DNA from: Vibrio parahaemolyticus
Lineage (GTDB): Bacteria; Pseudomonadota; Gammaproteobacteria; Enterobacterales; Vibrionaceae
Length of the DNA: 64,000 nt
NCBI RefSeq assembly: GCF_900460535.1
Contig: NZ_UHIL01000002.1
Span: forward strand, 992,001-1,056,000
Reading direction: 5' to 3'
In this document: positions 1-9,236 of the stretch, one piece after another
Position numbering within the stretch: position 1 is the first letter of the stretch
Layout of the letters: every line of letters starts with the position of its first letter
Program-made: the position numbers and the translations under genes
The notes under the pieces: generated by a model
What the model was told of the DNA's origin: nothing
What the model saw: the letters and a program-made list of their open reading frames with translations, nothing else
Databases searched by the model: none

Positions 1-990
1 GAAGCAGAGCAGTCTCACACCATCAAACTGCTCGATCTAGCGAAGTCAGCATACCCTGAAGGTTGGCAAGGTTACGACGTTGTTGCGTCTTATGACCGTG
101 AAGAATGGTTCCGTATTCCTGCTGAATTTGATGGTGACACATTAACGTTTACTGTGATCCCAGAGCGCAGCTCTATCTATTTCGCATACTTTGCACCGTA
201 CACTTATGATCGCCATCTCGATCTACTGCACATGGCGCAAAGCGCGCACCACTGCAAGCTAGATACACTGGGTCATACCCTAGATGGTAACGACATGAGC
301 CTACTGACTTTTGGTGAGCCAGAAGAAGGCAAAAAGAAAATCTGGATGATCGCGCGTCAGCATCCGGGCGAAACGATGGCCGAGTGGTTTATGGAAGGTA
401 TGATTCAGCGTCTGCTGGATGAAAACGATACGGTTGCCCGTGCACTACTTGAGAAAGCAGTGCTTTACGTTGTACCTAACATGAACCCAGATGGTGGTAT
501 TCGTGGTCACCTACGCACGAATGCGGTTGGTGTAAACCTAAACCGTGAATGGCAAACGCCTTCAATGGAGAAAAGCCCAGAGGTGTTCCTTGTTCGTGAA
601 CGCATGCTCGAAACGGGCGTGGATATGTTCTTAGATGTTCATGGTGATGAAGCGATCCCATACAACTTTGTTGCAGGCTCTGAAGGCATCCCATCGTACG
701 ATGAAAACTTAGCGGCGCTGGAAAATGCATTCAAACAAGCACTGTTGACTATTACGCCGGAGTTCCAAGATGAAATTGGCTACGACAAAGACGAACCAGG
801 CAAGGCAAACCTGACGGTTGGTTCAAACTGGGTTGCCGAGCAATTTAAGTGCTTATCGTACACAATTGAGATGCCATTCAAAGACAATAACAACCACCCT
901 GATCCGTTGTACGGTTGGTCTCCTGAGCGCAGCGTGATGTTTGGGCAAGATGTGCTTGCAGCAACACTTGCGGTGACTGACAAAATTTAA
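1..990 (+). CDS. M14-family zinc carboxypeptidase (5' end outside window)
   Basis: The reading frame is already open at base 1, so the N-terminus lies upstream; the GTG at 154 is internal and not the start. The visible 329 residues carry the M14 pattern: HPGE (first zinc His codon 361-363, Glu 370-372), the substrate-side NPDG and NREW motifs, the third zinc ligand in VHGDE (His codon 640-642) and a late catalytic Glu in IEMPF (868-870). This layout matches the cytosolic AGBL/CCP-like branch rather than secreted digestive carboxypeptidases. It would hydrolyse C-terminal residues from peptides; the physiological substrate is unknown. A clear terminator follows at 1024-1055, so it ends its transcript. 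Confidence 0.85.
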   Translation, partial: EAEQSHTIKLLDLAKSAYPEGWQGYDVVASYDREEWFRIPAEFDGDTLTFTVIPERSSIYFAYFAPYTYDRHLDLLHMAQSAHHCKLDTLGHTLDGNDMSLLTFGEPEEGKKKIWMIARQHPGETMAEWFMEGMIQRLLDENDTVARALLEKAVLYVVPNMNPDGGIRGHLRTNAVGVNLNREWQTPSMEKSPEVFLVRERMLETGVDMFLDVHGDEAIPYNFVAGSEGIPSYDENLAALENAFKQALLTITPEFQDEIGYDKDEPGKANLTVGSNWVAEQFKCLSYTIEMPFKDNNNHPDPLYGWSPERSVMFGQDVLAATLAVTDKI

Positions 991-1023
991 ATGCAATAGT
1001 TCCACAGCATTGATTCATTACCG

Positions 1024-1055
1024 AACAGCTCATCTTTGATGGGCTGTTTTCTTTC
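1024..1055 (+). terminator. Rho-independent terminator after the M14 carboxypeptidase
   Basis: Stem AACAGCTCATC / GATGGGCTGTT (one T-G pair) with a TTT loop, followed by TTTCTTT. It lies 34 bases after the carboxypeptidase stop. Confidence 0.8.
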
Positions 1056-1444
1056 CTGTTATTCGCATTTCTTATTGTAAAAATTAGTTGCCATTCATCC
1101 ATTTACTGAGTTCTTCTCAAGTTTGAGAAACTGCAAAAATAGGGTGATTTGCATCACAGAAAAGTGCTAAGAGTGTGATATTCTCCGCAACGAATTGACT
1201 ATGGCTAAACCAATGTCGTTGGATTTTCTCCTCAAATGAGAGCCCACGTTTAGATAATTAACGTGTGATCGAGAGGTGGTGGTATCCGTGTTACATCATT
1301 GGCGTTCGAATATCATTTTTTGATTCCTTCCTACGAAATTTAGCTGTTTCTATTCAACTAAAAAGAGAAAGTTGCGGCTTCACATGATAAGCAGCGACTT
1401 GCTTAATTTGTGTTGCTTTTTGTACAAGAAAAAGGAAAAAAATA
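1056..1444 (+). promoter_or_regulatory. ompA promoter and long leader, with CRP-like site
   Basis: No gene is seen here. A near-consensus CRP site GGTGATTTGCATCACA lies at 1143-1158. An extended -10 (TGT then GATATT, hexamer 1177-1182) places the predicted start near 1189, so the site would sit at about -40, the class II position. That leaves a leader of roughly 255 bases before the ompA ATG, unusually long and possibly a target for RNA regulation. The ribosome binding site is AAAGGAAAA just before 1445. Site and -10 are seen directly; the start point is inferred. Confidence 0.5.
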
Positions 1445-2422
1445 ATGAAAAAAATCGCTATTGCAGTGGCTACTGTACTTGCTGGTGGTGTGATCTCTAA
1501 CGTTGCACTTGCTGACACTTACATTGGCGGTAAAGTAGGTTACAACTCTCTAAACGATGCATGTTACCTAAACGAACCTTGTGACGACGACAGCTTTGCA
1601 GCTGGTATGCACATTGGTTACAACTTCAACGAATACGTTGCTGCAGAATACGGTGTTGATTACCTAGGTGATTTCACGGCTAACTTCAAAAAGCCTGGTC
1701 TAAACACAGTTGATGGTGACCTTTGGGCGTTGACTCTAGCTCCTAAATTCAACCTACCTCTAACAGATTCTTGGAACCTGTTCGCTAAAGTAGGTGCGGC
1801 ATACATGATGGCTGGTGACGAGAAAGACTTCGTTCCAACTGGCTCTCTAGGTGCTGAGTACAAAATCAACTACAACTGGAGCCTACGTGCTGAATACCAA
1901 CGTTACCAAGACATGTCTGACGACATTATTGATGACATGGATTCTGACTTCTTCGGTATCGGCTTCAACTACAAGTTTGGTTCTGAGCCAGTAGTTCAAG
2001 AAGAAGCAGTTGAAGAAGTGGTAGAAACACGTCCATCTACTCGTATCGTTGAGCACGTGTACCCAGCTCAAACAGCAACAGTACAATTCGGCCTAGAAAG
2101 CGCAGAAGTGAAAGATGCATCAGCACTTTCTGGTACAGTTGATCTAATGAACACTTACCCACAAGCTAAAGTTGAGATCACTGGTTACAGTGACACAACG
2201 GGTTCTGCTCAGTACAACCAACAGCTAACTGAAAAGCGTGCTAAAGCGGTTGCTAATGAATTTGAAGCGAAAGGTATCGCTGCTGACCGTATGACAGTTA
2301 AAGGCATGGGTGAAGCAAACCCAGTTGCTAGCAACGAAACTCGTCAAGGTCGCGAAGCGAACCGTCGTGTAGAAGTAGTTGTTCCTGCGTTTGAATACCA
2401 AACGACTGAACAAGCTCAATAA
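1445..2422 (+). CDS. ompA: OmpA family outer membrane porin
   Basis: This 325-residue protein has a signal peptide cleaved near VALA-DTYIGG (about residue 23). An eight-strand beta-barrel follows (about 24-180), with alternating aromatic strands and a terminal FNYKFGS strand. A short acidic linker (VQEEAVEEVVE) leads to a C-terminal OmpA/peptidoglycan-binding domain (about 210-315) with the GYSDTTGS, LTEKRAKAVANEF and EANRRVEVVV signatures. It is expected to sit in the outer membrane and tether it to peptidoglycan. The length is normal for Vibrio OmpA. It appears monocistronic, with its own CRP-like promoter region and a terminator 30 bases after the stop. Confidence 0.95.
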   Translation: MKKIAIAVATVLAGGVISNVALADTYIGGKVGYNSLNDACYLNEPCDDDSFAAGMHIGYNFNEYVAAEYGVDYLGDFTANFKKPGLNTVDGDLWALTLAPKFNLPLTDSWNLFAKVGAAYMMAGDEKDFVPTGSLGAEYKINYNWSLRAEYQRYQDMSDDIIDDMDSDFFGIGFNYKFGSEPVVQEEAVEEVVETRPSTRIVEHVYPAQTATVQFGLESAEVKDASALSGTVDLMNTYPQAKVEITGYSDTTGSAQYNQQLTEKRAKAVANEFEAKGIAADRMTVKGMGEANPVASNETRQGREANRRVEVVVPAFEYQTTEQAQ

Positions 2423-2451
2423 TTTGTTGCTATAGCCAACAAAGCAAAAAG

Positions 2452-2475
2452 CCAGCGTTTATCGCTGGTTTTTTT
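2452..2475 (+). terminator. Rho-independent terminator after ompA
   Basis: Stem CCAGCG / CGCTGG with a five-base loop (TTTAT), followed by seven T residues. Confidence 0.85.
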
Positions 2476-2626
2476 GATCTTGTCTTCAAACTTATGCTTG
2501 CATGGAACCGAGACGGTTGTTGGGCTGTATATTGAAATGACGGCGGCGGCGTGCGCTTTGCTTGTTGTTCATCATTCTGTCATCACAGATTCATAATATC
2601 GATGCTCCGTTTAGTAGGAGAGCATG

Positions 2627-3496
2627 ATGCAAAACCTCCCACCACTTAATGCCCTGAAAGCCTTTGAAGCAACAGCCCGTTTGCGAAGCTTTACAAAAGC
2701 TGCAAAAGAGCTAAATGTCACTCGCGCGGCGGTTAGCCAGCAAGTTAAATCGTTGGAACTTCAGTTAAACGCGATACTTTTCGAGCGCAATGGTGCGCAG
2801 CTTTTGTTAACACAAGCGGCCCAAGCCTACTTGCCTGTTGTTAGCCAGACTTTGCAGATGCTATCTGTAGCAACTCAACACCTTTTTGCTCGCCAGAAAA
2901 ATACTCAACTGACGCTTCATGTCGCTCACAGCTTTTGTTCTCAATGGTTAATGCCGCGCTTGGCCGATTTTCATCGTCAGCACCCTGATGTCGTGGTAAA
3001 AATTTCAACGACCGCCAACACGGTACCGAATGCTAGCGCCATTGCGGATGTGGAGATCATCAACGGTTATGGAGATTGGCAATCAGAGCAGGCTGTTCAA
3101 CTTACCCAAGAAAACTGGATAGTAGTGGCGAGCCCTGGTTTTTTAAATCTTAATTCGGTCATTCATCTTACCGATATCGCGCTAGCGCCAAAACTGTGCA
3201 CGGGCGGATACCATGAATCGTGGCAAGCTTGGCTGCGTTTTCAGGGCTATAAAGGCAAAGTGAGTAAACCTATCGCCGAGTTTGAACATTCCTTACTAGC
3301 CATTCAAGCGGCGGTGAATCAGTTAGGCATACTGCTTGTAAGGGACTTTTTAGTGGAGGATGAGCTACAACAAGGACTTTTGGTTCCGATTGGTGGATGG
3401 TCCATGCCAAGCGCCAGCGCGCATCATATAGTGGTAAGGGAAAGCGATAAACCGCAAGTTGAGGCTTTTACTCATTGGGTCATGCAAAGTCTATAA
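2627..3496 (+). CDS. LysR-family transcriptional regulator (GcvA-like)
   Basis: The winged helix-turn-helix occupies about residues 5-65 (FEATARLRSFTKAAKELNVTR, then AAVSQQVKSLE) and is followed by a periplasmic-binding-like effector domain ending WVMQSL. The PPLNALKAFEA opening is typical of GcvA/AmpR-type LysR proteins. Two adjacent ATGs exist (2624 and 2627). GGAG at 2617-2620 is three bases from the first and six from the second, so 2627 is preferred. The flanking genes do not reveal a target; the downstream kinase-like gene starts 114 bases later on the same strand and might be co-transcribed. Confidence 0.85.
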   Translation: MQNLPPLNALKAFEATARLRSFTKAAKELNVTRAAVSQQVKSLELQLNAILFERNGAQLLLTQAAQAYLPVVSQTLQMLSVATQHLFARQKNTQLTLHVAHSFCSQWLMPRLADFHRQHPDVVVKISTTANTVPNASAIADVEIINGYGDWQSEQAVQLTQENWIVVASPGFLNLNSVIHLTDIALAPKLCTGGYHESWQAWLRFQGYKGKVSKPIAEFEHSLLAIQAAVNQLGILLVRDFLVEDELQQGLLVPIGGWSMPSASAHHIVVRESDKPQVEAFTHWVMQSL

Positions 3497-3610
3497 GCTT
3501 AAAAGTCCTGCATCTTCGAATAAGTGCAAGTGGTTTCCTGCGATTGAGCTAACAAAGTTGGGTGCTTTTTGGTCGGTAGTTAAAACAAGATTCGTTACTT
3601 AAGGTATAAA

Positions 3611-4441
3611 ATGACGCTTGTTTCAATCGTCGCCCCAAATCTGATCGAACAAGGAAAAGTCATGGAAATGCTACAAGGTGGTCGGGATAATGCCATTTAT
3701 CGTTCAGGTGATCGCGTTAGTCGTCCGGCAAGCTCTTGGACGATGACCGTCCACCAGTTGTTAAATCACCTTCATTCCAATGGATTCACGCAATGCCCCA
3801 AAGTGATTGGGATTGAGGGTGGTAAAGAGTGGTTGAGCTTTGTGGAAGGAGATACCTTCAACTATCCACTGCAAGGTTCTATTGCTTCTGTTACTGCACT
3901 TTTATCCGCGGCCAAAATGTTGCGTAGAATGCATGATGCTTCAGAAGATTTTCTCATTTCACATCAAAGCGAAGTGTGTCATTGGATGTTACCTGATCGA
4001 GTCCCCCAAGAGGTGATTTGTCATGGGGATTTTATGCCATACAATGTTGCACTAAATGGTGAAACCGTGGTTGGTGTATTCGATTTTGATACCGCACATC
4101 CTGCTCCTCGTTTATGGGACGTTGCTTTTTCCATTTACGGTTGGGCTCCTTTTAAAACGGATGAAAATGACCGAATGGGCAACTTGGAACAGCAAATTCA
4201 ACGCGCCAAGCTGTTCTGTGACGCGTATGGCTGCTCGAAATTAGAGCGAGAAAATCTGGTGGATGTGATGACGTTAAGGCTCACGGCTTTGGTTGATTAC
4301 ATGAGACTGATGGCAAGCAGCAGGGATGAGAGATTTCAAGCTAATTTGGAAGAGGGACATCACATCGCGTATTTGCAAGATATCGATTATCTGCGTCAAC
4401 ATCACCAAGCGATTACTTTAGGCATACTAAAAGAACGTTAG
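3611..4441 (+). CDS. Aminoglycoside phosphotransferase-fold (APH) family protein
   Basis: 276 residues with the APH/choline-kinase-like catalytic signature: HGDFMPYN at 138-145 (catalytic Asp140, metal-binding Asn145) followed by VFDFD at 156-160 supplying the Mg-binding Asp158. The N-lobe is short and poorly conserved. Members phosphorylate small molecules such as amino sugars, choline, homoserine or thiamine, so an antibiotic-resistance role cannot be claimed from sequence. AAGG lies about six bases before the ATG. Its TAG stop overlaps the TAA stop of the convergent LysR gene within the tetranucleotide TTAG at 4438-4441. Confidence 0.8.
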   Translation: MTLVSIVAPNLIEQGKVMEMLQGGRDNAIYRSGDRVSRPASSWTMTVHQLLNHLHSNGFTQCPKVIGIEGGKEWLSFVEGDTFNYPLQGSIASVTALLSAAKMLRRMHDASEDFLISHQSEVCHWMLPDRVPQEVICHGDFMPYNVALNGETVVGVFDFDTAHPAPRLWDVAFSIYGWAPFKTDENDRMGNLEQQIQRAKLFCDAYGCSKLERENLVDVMTLRLTALVDYMRLMASSRDERFQANLEEGHHIAYLQDIDYLRQHHQAITLGILKER

Positions 4442-5313
4442 TTTTCAATCACGTGTTTAATCTTATCAAATAACCATAGATTTAATGGTGCATGTTGCTG
4501 TGAACGCCGACAACTCATCACGTAGCTGACATTCAATTCTAAGCGGTTCGGTAGTGCGATACTTCTGCATCCCTGCGGGACATGGTCACTCATCGTGATA
4601 CCGAAATGATCGGTTTGAAGGATGATTTTGTGGATCATCGCTGGGTGTTCTATTTCCACTTTTGGCGACGCATTAAAACCAATGTTCTTCAAGCGTTCCA
4701 ACAGAGGGTATCGGTAGTCATTCCATCCTGGTGTTTTGAAGAGTAAAAAGGGGTAGAGCTGCAAGTCATCAAAATCTTGCGCTGGATGCTCTTTGCGAAC
4801 AAAAAAGACGGCCTTTCCTTTTCCCAGCTCTTTTTGTGCGACCGATTGAGGTAAGTCCTCATCAAAGTAGTGGATTGCGACCGCATTTTCACCATCTATT
4901 AAACGGTTTTTAGCTTCGTTTCCCCAGCGCAGAAACGAAAATTTGGCTCGAGGTGCTTGTTTTAACAGGCTCAAGTAAAGCTCATCGCCGAAGTAATCCC
5001 AAAATAGCGTGTTGGCATAAATCGACAGTTGCCCATCAAAGGTCTCTGGGGAAAAGTTTTGCGGCTTAATGGAGTCCACACTCATCAGAATCTGTTCGAA
5101 GTGTGCCATGTTTGTTTCGACAAACGTCGTCGGTTCAAAGCCATGTTTCGTTTGCACAAACAGAGGATCATCGAACTGGGTTTTCATCTTGGTGAGGTTT
5201 TTACTGATGGCTCCGGATGTTTTTCCTAACGACTCTGCGACTAACCGAACATTGCGCAGCTCATACATGCGCTTCAGCACAAGAATGTTTTGAATATCCA
5301 GATTAATCGCCAT
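4438..5313 (-). CDS. LysR-family transcriptional regulator
   Basis: 291 residues with an N-terminal helix-turn-helix (NILVLKRMYELRNVRLVAES, then KTSGAISKNLTKMKTQF) of the LeuO/NodD-like type, which begins by scanning a single long helix. The effector domain is divergent. TTGGAG lies about eight bases upstream of the ATG at 5313. It overlaps the convergent kinase-like gene by four bases. No target gene is evident nearby except possibly the small exported protein 208 bases away in the opposite direction. Confidence 0.85.
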   Translation of the reverse strand: MAINLDIQNILVLKRMYELRNVRLVAESLGKTSGAISKNLTKMKTQFDDPLFVQTKHGFEPTTFVETNMAHFEQILMSVDSIKPQNFSPETFDGQLSIYANTLFWDYFGDELYLSLLKQAPRAKFSFLRWGNEAKNRLIDGENAVAIHYFDEDLPQSVAQKELGKGKAVFFVRKEHPAQDFDDLQLYPFLLFKTPGWNDYRYPLLERLKNIGFNASPKVEIEHPAMIHKIILQTDHFGITMSDHVPQGCRSIALPNRLELNVSYVMSCRRSQQHAPLNLWLFDKIKHVIEN

Positions 5314-5521
5314 TCTTTACTCCAACAATTCGGCTCGTTTCACATCATAGCGTTGAGCTGATCATCCAAAGACATCAAACGGTCAATTTTATTGAGGCAT
5401 CTATCCGGAAGTGAAGAAAGGGGATTTCCATTTGGTAAATCAGGAGTTTCCTCGTCTTGCCCCCTTTGCGTTGATACAGTTTCTACATCGACACAGGTAC
5501 AGACAATAACAGAGGTGATGT

Positions 5522-5758
5522 ATGAAAAAACTAATCGCATTAGGCTTGATGGTTTGCTCAGCGAATGTGGCATTTGCTGCGGATGGCTCATACACAGGTA
5601 CCATTGACATGACAATGAGTAATACGAACCAAGTGGATGTTGAACGCGCAAACTCGCAACTTACGTTGAAAGGCCGTAATGAAGCGATGTACGGCGGTGT
5701 GATGATTCAAAGCGATGCATCTACCCAACCCATTGAACTTCGTGGCCGCCGCGATTAA
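5522..5758 (+). CDS. Small exported protein of unknown function
   Basis: This 78-residue protein has a clean signal peptide cleaved near AFA-ADGSY (residue 19-20), giving a mature protein of about 59 residues. The mature part alternates polar and hydrophobic residues (YTGTIDMTMSNTNQ, SQLTLKGRNEAMYGG), which suggests beta strands, and contains no cysteine. I recognise no family. A good ribosome binding site (GAGGTGATGT) precedes the ATG and a strong terminator follows 22 bases after the stop, both supporting a real gene. Confidence 0.65.
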   Translation: MKKLIALGLMVCSANVAFAADGSYTGTIDMTMSNTNQVDVERANSQLTLKGRNEAMYGGVMIQSDASTQPIELRGRRD

Positions 5759-5780
5759 TCGGCCACGTTGTCATTACGAA

Positions 5781-5808
5781 AATGCCGCGATGAATTCGCG
5801 GCATTTTT
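5781..5808. terminator. Bidirectional terminator between small exported protein and POT transporter
   Basis: Stem AATGCCGCG / CGCGGCATT with a seven-base loop, T-rich on the plus strand (TTTTTG) and also followed by T residues on the minus strand. It serves the convergent genes on both sides. Confidence 0.85.
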
Positions 5809-5851
5809 GTTTGTTGATTGCGTATGTAATCAAGTGGCGGTGCGAAAGCGA

Positions 5852-7348
5852 TTAGCTCTGTACCTCGACACCCGCTTCAATCTCGACAGGTTGCGCTTGT
5901 GCTTCGCTTTCTTTTGCTGCATCCAGCATTTTTCGAATAACAACAGATGCTGCCATAGCAATCGCCACCATCACAACCGCTAGTACAGTAAGCAATTGGA
6001 AGTAATCACCGTATACGGTTTGTACGATTTCTTGAGTGATCTCTTGGCCTTTTTCCATCGCAATCGACGTTGAGAAAGCGGCACCAACGATACCACTCAG
6101 TGCGATAGCAACGGAGAATAGACTAACCGAGAAGTTCTCGATGTGTTTTGGTGCTACAGACAGAATGAATGCCACAACCATTGAACCAACGATAACTTCC
6201 GCAATGGCTTGGAAGAAGTGAATCGCCAAGAAGATTTCAGGCATGATCACCACATCTTCACCAACGGTTGTGACCGCAAACGTTAGGATGCCAAATGCAA
6301 TTGCAGTGAGTACAAACGCCATCGCGATTTTAGTTGCTGTAGAAAGGTGAACATCGCGTTTTTCAAGCATACCGAAGAAACCCGCAACAATAGGGCCACC
6401 AACCATACACCAAAGTGGGTTCATTGCCATTGCTGCTTCTGGCTCAAGTGGGATAAATCCAAACAGTGAGCCTTTCAAAGTATTGATTGCCACCATGTTC
6501 ATTGACGTCATCATTTGTCCGTAGTAGACGAAGAAACACGTAGTCAAGAAGGTCACAATGAGGATGGTGCCCATCTTCAATGACTCGGCTTTGCTGGCTT
6601 TCAGCATTAAAGAGACGAAGTAAAGAATCGCAGCGCCACCGATGGCATAAACGATGTTTTGACCAATATCCATGTTTGAGAACATGAAGAACACCAACGC
6701 GATCATGGCGACGGAAATCAGTGCGAAGAATACCCAGTTTTTCAAGCTTACCGCTTTTTGGTCAAGTTCAGCGGCTACACCAGTTAGGCCCTTTCTGAAC
6801 ATCAATAACATCACAAGCGCAGCGCCTGCCATGACGGCAGAGATGGTAAAGCCGCCGTTAAAGCCAATTACCAGCACGATCATCGGGAACAGGTACTGGC
6901 CTAAAAAAGCGCCGACATTGTTCACGGAATAGTTGATTGGGTAACCTTTTTCGAAATCTTCTTGTGATTTAAAAGTGCGTTTGTAAAGACTTGGGTAAGA
7001 AGGTGACATCAAACCACGGCCGTAGCTTGCTAGAGCGATACCGCACATCGATAAAGGAACGTTTGTCGCCGAAGCACCAAGTACCAGCAAAACGTAACCC
7101 GCAGCGAACGCCAGAAAGGCGATGGACAGAGAGCGGTAAGCTCCTAAAAACTTATCCGCAATAAATCCGCCAGCGATGGCAAACAATGGCCCAATGGCAG
7201 AAAAAGCGCCCACGATCATCATCGTATCGGCTTCGTTGTAATTTAGATCTTCTAGAAAAAAGCGAGTTAAGCTCACTAACACGCCATAAAATGATAAGCC
7301 AAACATCATTTGGCAGAACATCATAGATTTGTTTAGTTTATTCCACAT
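5852..7348 (-). CDS. POT/PTR family proton-coupled oligopeptide transporter
   Basis: 498 residues with about 12-14 hydrophobic helices. It shows the POT (major facilitator) pattern: an N-terminal YGVLVSLTRFFLEDL helix, the GGFIADKFLGAYRS loop between helices 2 and 3, and the long GYPINYSVNNVGAFLGQYLFP segment that corresponds to the PTR2 signature. It would import di- and tripeptides with protons across the inner membrane. The gene lies 359 bases downstream of the serine dehydratase gene on the same strand, but a hairpin terminator lies between them, so separate transcripts are likely. Together they suit peptide-derived serine catabolism. Confidence 0.85.
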   Translation of the reverse strand: MWNKLNKSMMFCQMMFGLSFYGVLVSLTRFFLEDLNYNEADTMMIVGAFSAIGPLFAIAGGFIADKFLGAYRSLSIAFLAFAAGYVLLVLGASATNVPLSMCGIALASYGRGLMSPSYPSLYKRTFKSQEDFEKGYPINYSVNNVGAFLGQYLFPMIVLVIGFNGGFTISAVMAGAALVMLLMFRKGLTGVAAELDQKAVSLKNWVFFALISVAMIALVFFMFSNMDIGQNIVYAIGGAAILYFVSLMLKASKAESLKMGTILIVTFLTTCFFVYYGQMMTSMNMVAINTLKGSLFGFIPLEPEAAMAMNPLWCMVGGPIVAGFFGMLEKRDVHLSTATKIAMAFVLTAIAFGILTFAVTTVGEDVVIMPEIFLAIHFFQAIAEVIVGSMVVAFILSVAPKHIENFSVSLFSVAIALSGIVGAAFSTSIAMEKGQEITQEIVQTVYGDYFQLLTVLAVVMVAIAMAASVVIRKMLDAAKESEAQAQPVEIEAGVEVQS

Positions 7349-7631
7349 AATTTTGTACTCACATTAGCGGAGAAAGATAGTGATTATTTCTGTTAAATGT
7401 TACTTAAACGAGATATTGAGTATTGAAATAATTGTCGCATAACTAACAAAAGACGCACTATATTTTCTAATGTGAAGTTTGTTATTTGCTTATCCGTTGT
7501 TCTAGATCAAGTTGATAAATGTAGTTATAAAAACTAATTTATAAATTATTATCAAAACAAAATGCTAATAAAGAATTTAACGTATTGAAAAATAAATGAT
7601 GGAAAGCAGGCGAGTATTGATACAAGGAAGG
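7349..7631 (-). promoter_or_regulatory. AT-rich promoter region of the POT transporter
   Basis: About 280 very AT-rich bases with no open reading frame. It must hold the minus-strand promoter of the transporter. I could not choose one -35/-10 pair from the many AT hexamers and saw no clear CRP site. Confidence 0.4.
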
Positions 7632-7675
7632 GAAGAAATCGCACTGTTGATGCTAAGTGCCACCAACAATGCGAT
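7632..7675 (-). terminator. Terminator after the L-serine dehydratase gene
   Basis: Read on the minus strand, ATCGCATTGTTG pairs with CAACAGTGCGAT (one mismatch) and is followed by TTTCTTCC. It starts about 30 bases after the stop. Confidence 0.65.
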
Positions 7676-7707
7676 GTGTAAAGAAAGATGCAAATTATGC
7701 GTACTTA

Positions 7708-9078
7708 TTATTCACATGGTGGTGCCATATGGATGATTGCCAAACCACCTAGAGATGTCTCGCGATATTTCTTATTCATGTCTTTACCAGTTTGGTACAT
7801 GGTTTCGATAACTTTATCTAATGAAATAAGACATTTGCTAGTGCGCTTTAGTGCCATTCGTGATGCGTTAATCGCTTTTACTGCGCCCATCGCGTTGCGT
7901 TCAATACAAGGCACTTGAACCAGTCCCCCTATTGGGTCGCAGGTCATACCGAGAGAGTGTTCCATTGCAATTTCAGCTGCGATACAAATTTGCTCGTTGC
8001 TGCCTCCTCGCAAGGCGGTTAGGCCAGCCGCTGCCATAGAAGAGGAAACTCCCACCTCACCTTGACAGCCGACTTCCGCCCCAGAAATGGACGCGTTGGT
8101 TTTGTATAAAATACCAATCGCTCCAGCAACGGCGAGAAAGTCTTTTAATTGCTTAAGATCCAGCTCTTTGATGAATCGATGGTAGTACATCAATACTGCT
8201 GGGATAACGCCTGCGGCACCGTTAGTTGGTGATGTGACGACTTGCCCGCCTGCCGCGTTCTCTTCGCTGACCGCAAAGGCAAACAAGTTAATCCAGTCCA
8301 TAATCTCCATTGGATCATTTTCAACTGCTGCATTCGCTTCTAGTTTTTTCAACAGATTCGGAGCTCGGCGAGTGACGTTCAAGCCCCCTTCAAGGATCCC
8401 TTCAGTATCGAAACCACGCTGCATACACAGTGACATCACTTTCCAAATTTGTTCAGCTCTATGGTCAATTTCTTCTTGCTCTCGAAATGCCAGCTCATTT
8501 TGCAGGATCATGCCACCAAGGCTGAGGCCATTTTTCTCTGCTTTTTCCAACATTTCGTCTGCGGATGAAAAAGGGAAAGGTACTTCTGCGCTGGCTTGTT
8601 GGCTGCCATGTTCGAGCTCTGCCGCTGTCGCAATAAAACCACCACCGATAGAGTAGTACGTCTCAAAGGCGACTTGATCTCCTGCGACATCGAGCGCGGT
8701 GATCGTCATACCATTTTCATGCAGCGGCAGGTTGTCGCTGTGAAATACAATGTCGTGGTCGTAGCTAAACTCAATTTGATGAGAGCCAGCTAACGATAAT
8801 GTATGGTTTTCGATGGTGTGTTGCAGTGCACTTTTGGCACTGGTCATTTTGATGGTATCGGGCTTATTGCCCATCAACCCTAGCACCGTAGCTCGGTCGG
8901 TGTGGTGTCCTCTACCAGTCAGTGATAAAGAGCCATATAAGTCAACTTGCACCCGACGTACTTTCGCCATAGAGTCGCTAAGTAGTTGAGTGAAATGGAA
9001 TCCGGCGAGCATAGGACCGTTAGTGTGGGAGCTGGATGGCCCAACACCGACCTTAAAAATATCGAAAATCGACAGCAT
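7708..9078 (-). CDS. sdaA: L-serine ammonia-lyase (L-serine dehydratase), iron-sulfur type
   Basis: 456 residues, the usual length of single-chain bacterial SdaA/SdaB. It begins with the diagnostic IFDIFKVGVGPSSSHTNGP segment of the beta domain and continues into the alpha domain with GCQGEVGVSSSMAAAGLTA and CDPIGGLVQVPCIERN. These supply the cysteines that ligate a catalytic [4Fe-4S] cluster. The enzyme converts L-serine to pyruvate and ammonia in the cytoplasm. GAAGGAAG sits about seven bases before the ATG. The SdaA versus SdaB paralogue name is not resolved. The peptide transporter downstream suggests use of peptides as carbon source. Confidence 0.93.
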   Translation of the reverse strand: MLSIFDIFKVGVGPSSSHTNGPMLAGFHFTQLLSDSMAKVRRVQVDLYGSLSLTGRGHHTDRATVLGLMGNKPDTIKMTSAKSALQHTIENHTLSLAGSHQIEFSYDHDIVFHSDNLPLHENGMTITALDVAGDQVAFETYYSIGGGFIATAAELEHGSQQASAEVPFPFSSADEMLEKAEKNGLSLGGMILQNELAFREQEEIDHRAEQIWKVMSLCMQRGFDTEGILEGGLNVTRRAPNLLKKLEANAAVENDPMEIMDWINLFAFAVSEENAAGGQVVTSPTNGAAGVIPAVLMYYHRFIKELDLKQLKDFLAVAGAIGILYKTNASISGAEVGCQGEVGVSSSMAAAGLTALRGGSNEQICIAAEIAMEHSLGMTCDPIGGLVQVPCIERNAMGAVKAINASRMALKRTSKCLISLDKVIETMYQTGKDMNKKYRETSLGGLAIIHMAPPCE

Positions 9079-9236
9079 AATTGACTTCCTTCAGCAATGA
9101 ACCTTTCATAGGTCTCTAGAACAATGTTGTTAACTAGATGTTAATGCCTGTAAGGCGGTTGGCAAAGAAGATTTTTGTAACTATGCCAAAGACCACACAA
9201 CAGTGACTTTGTCGCAGGGAAAATTGAGAGAGAAGT

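Noticed and set aside
3611..4441. Annotation as an aminoglycoside-resistance gene
   Set aside because: The kinase motifs show only the broad APH fold; no resistance-specific features or mobile context are present.
5340..5651. Minus-strand reading frame of 103 codons with a plausible C-terminal half, just upstream of a LysR gene
   Set aside because: Its only ATG starts lie inside the well-supported small exported gene on the other strand, and there is no ribosome binding site.
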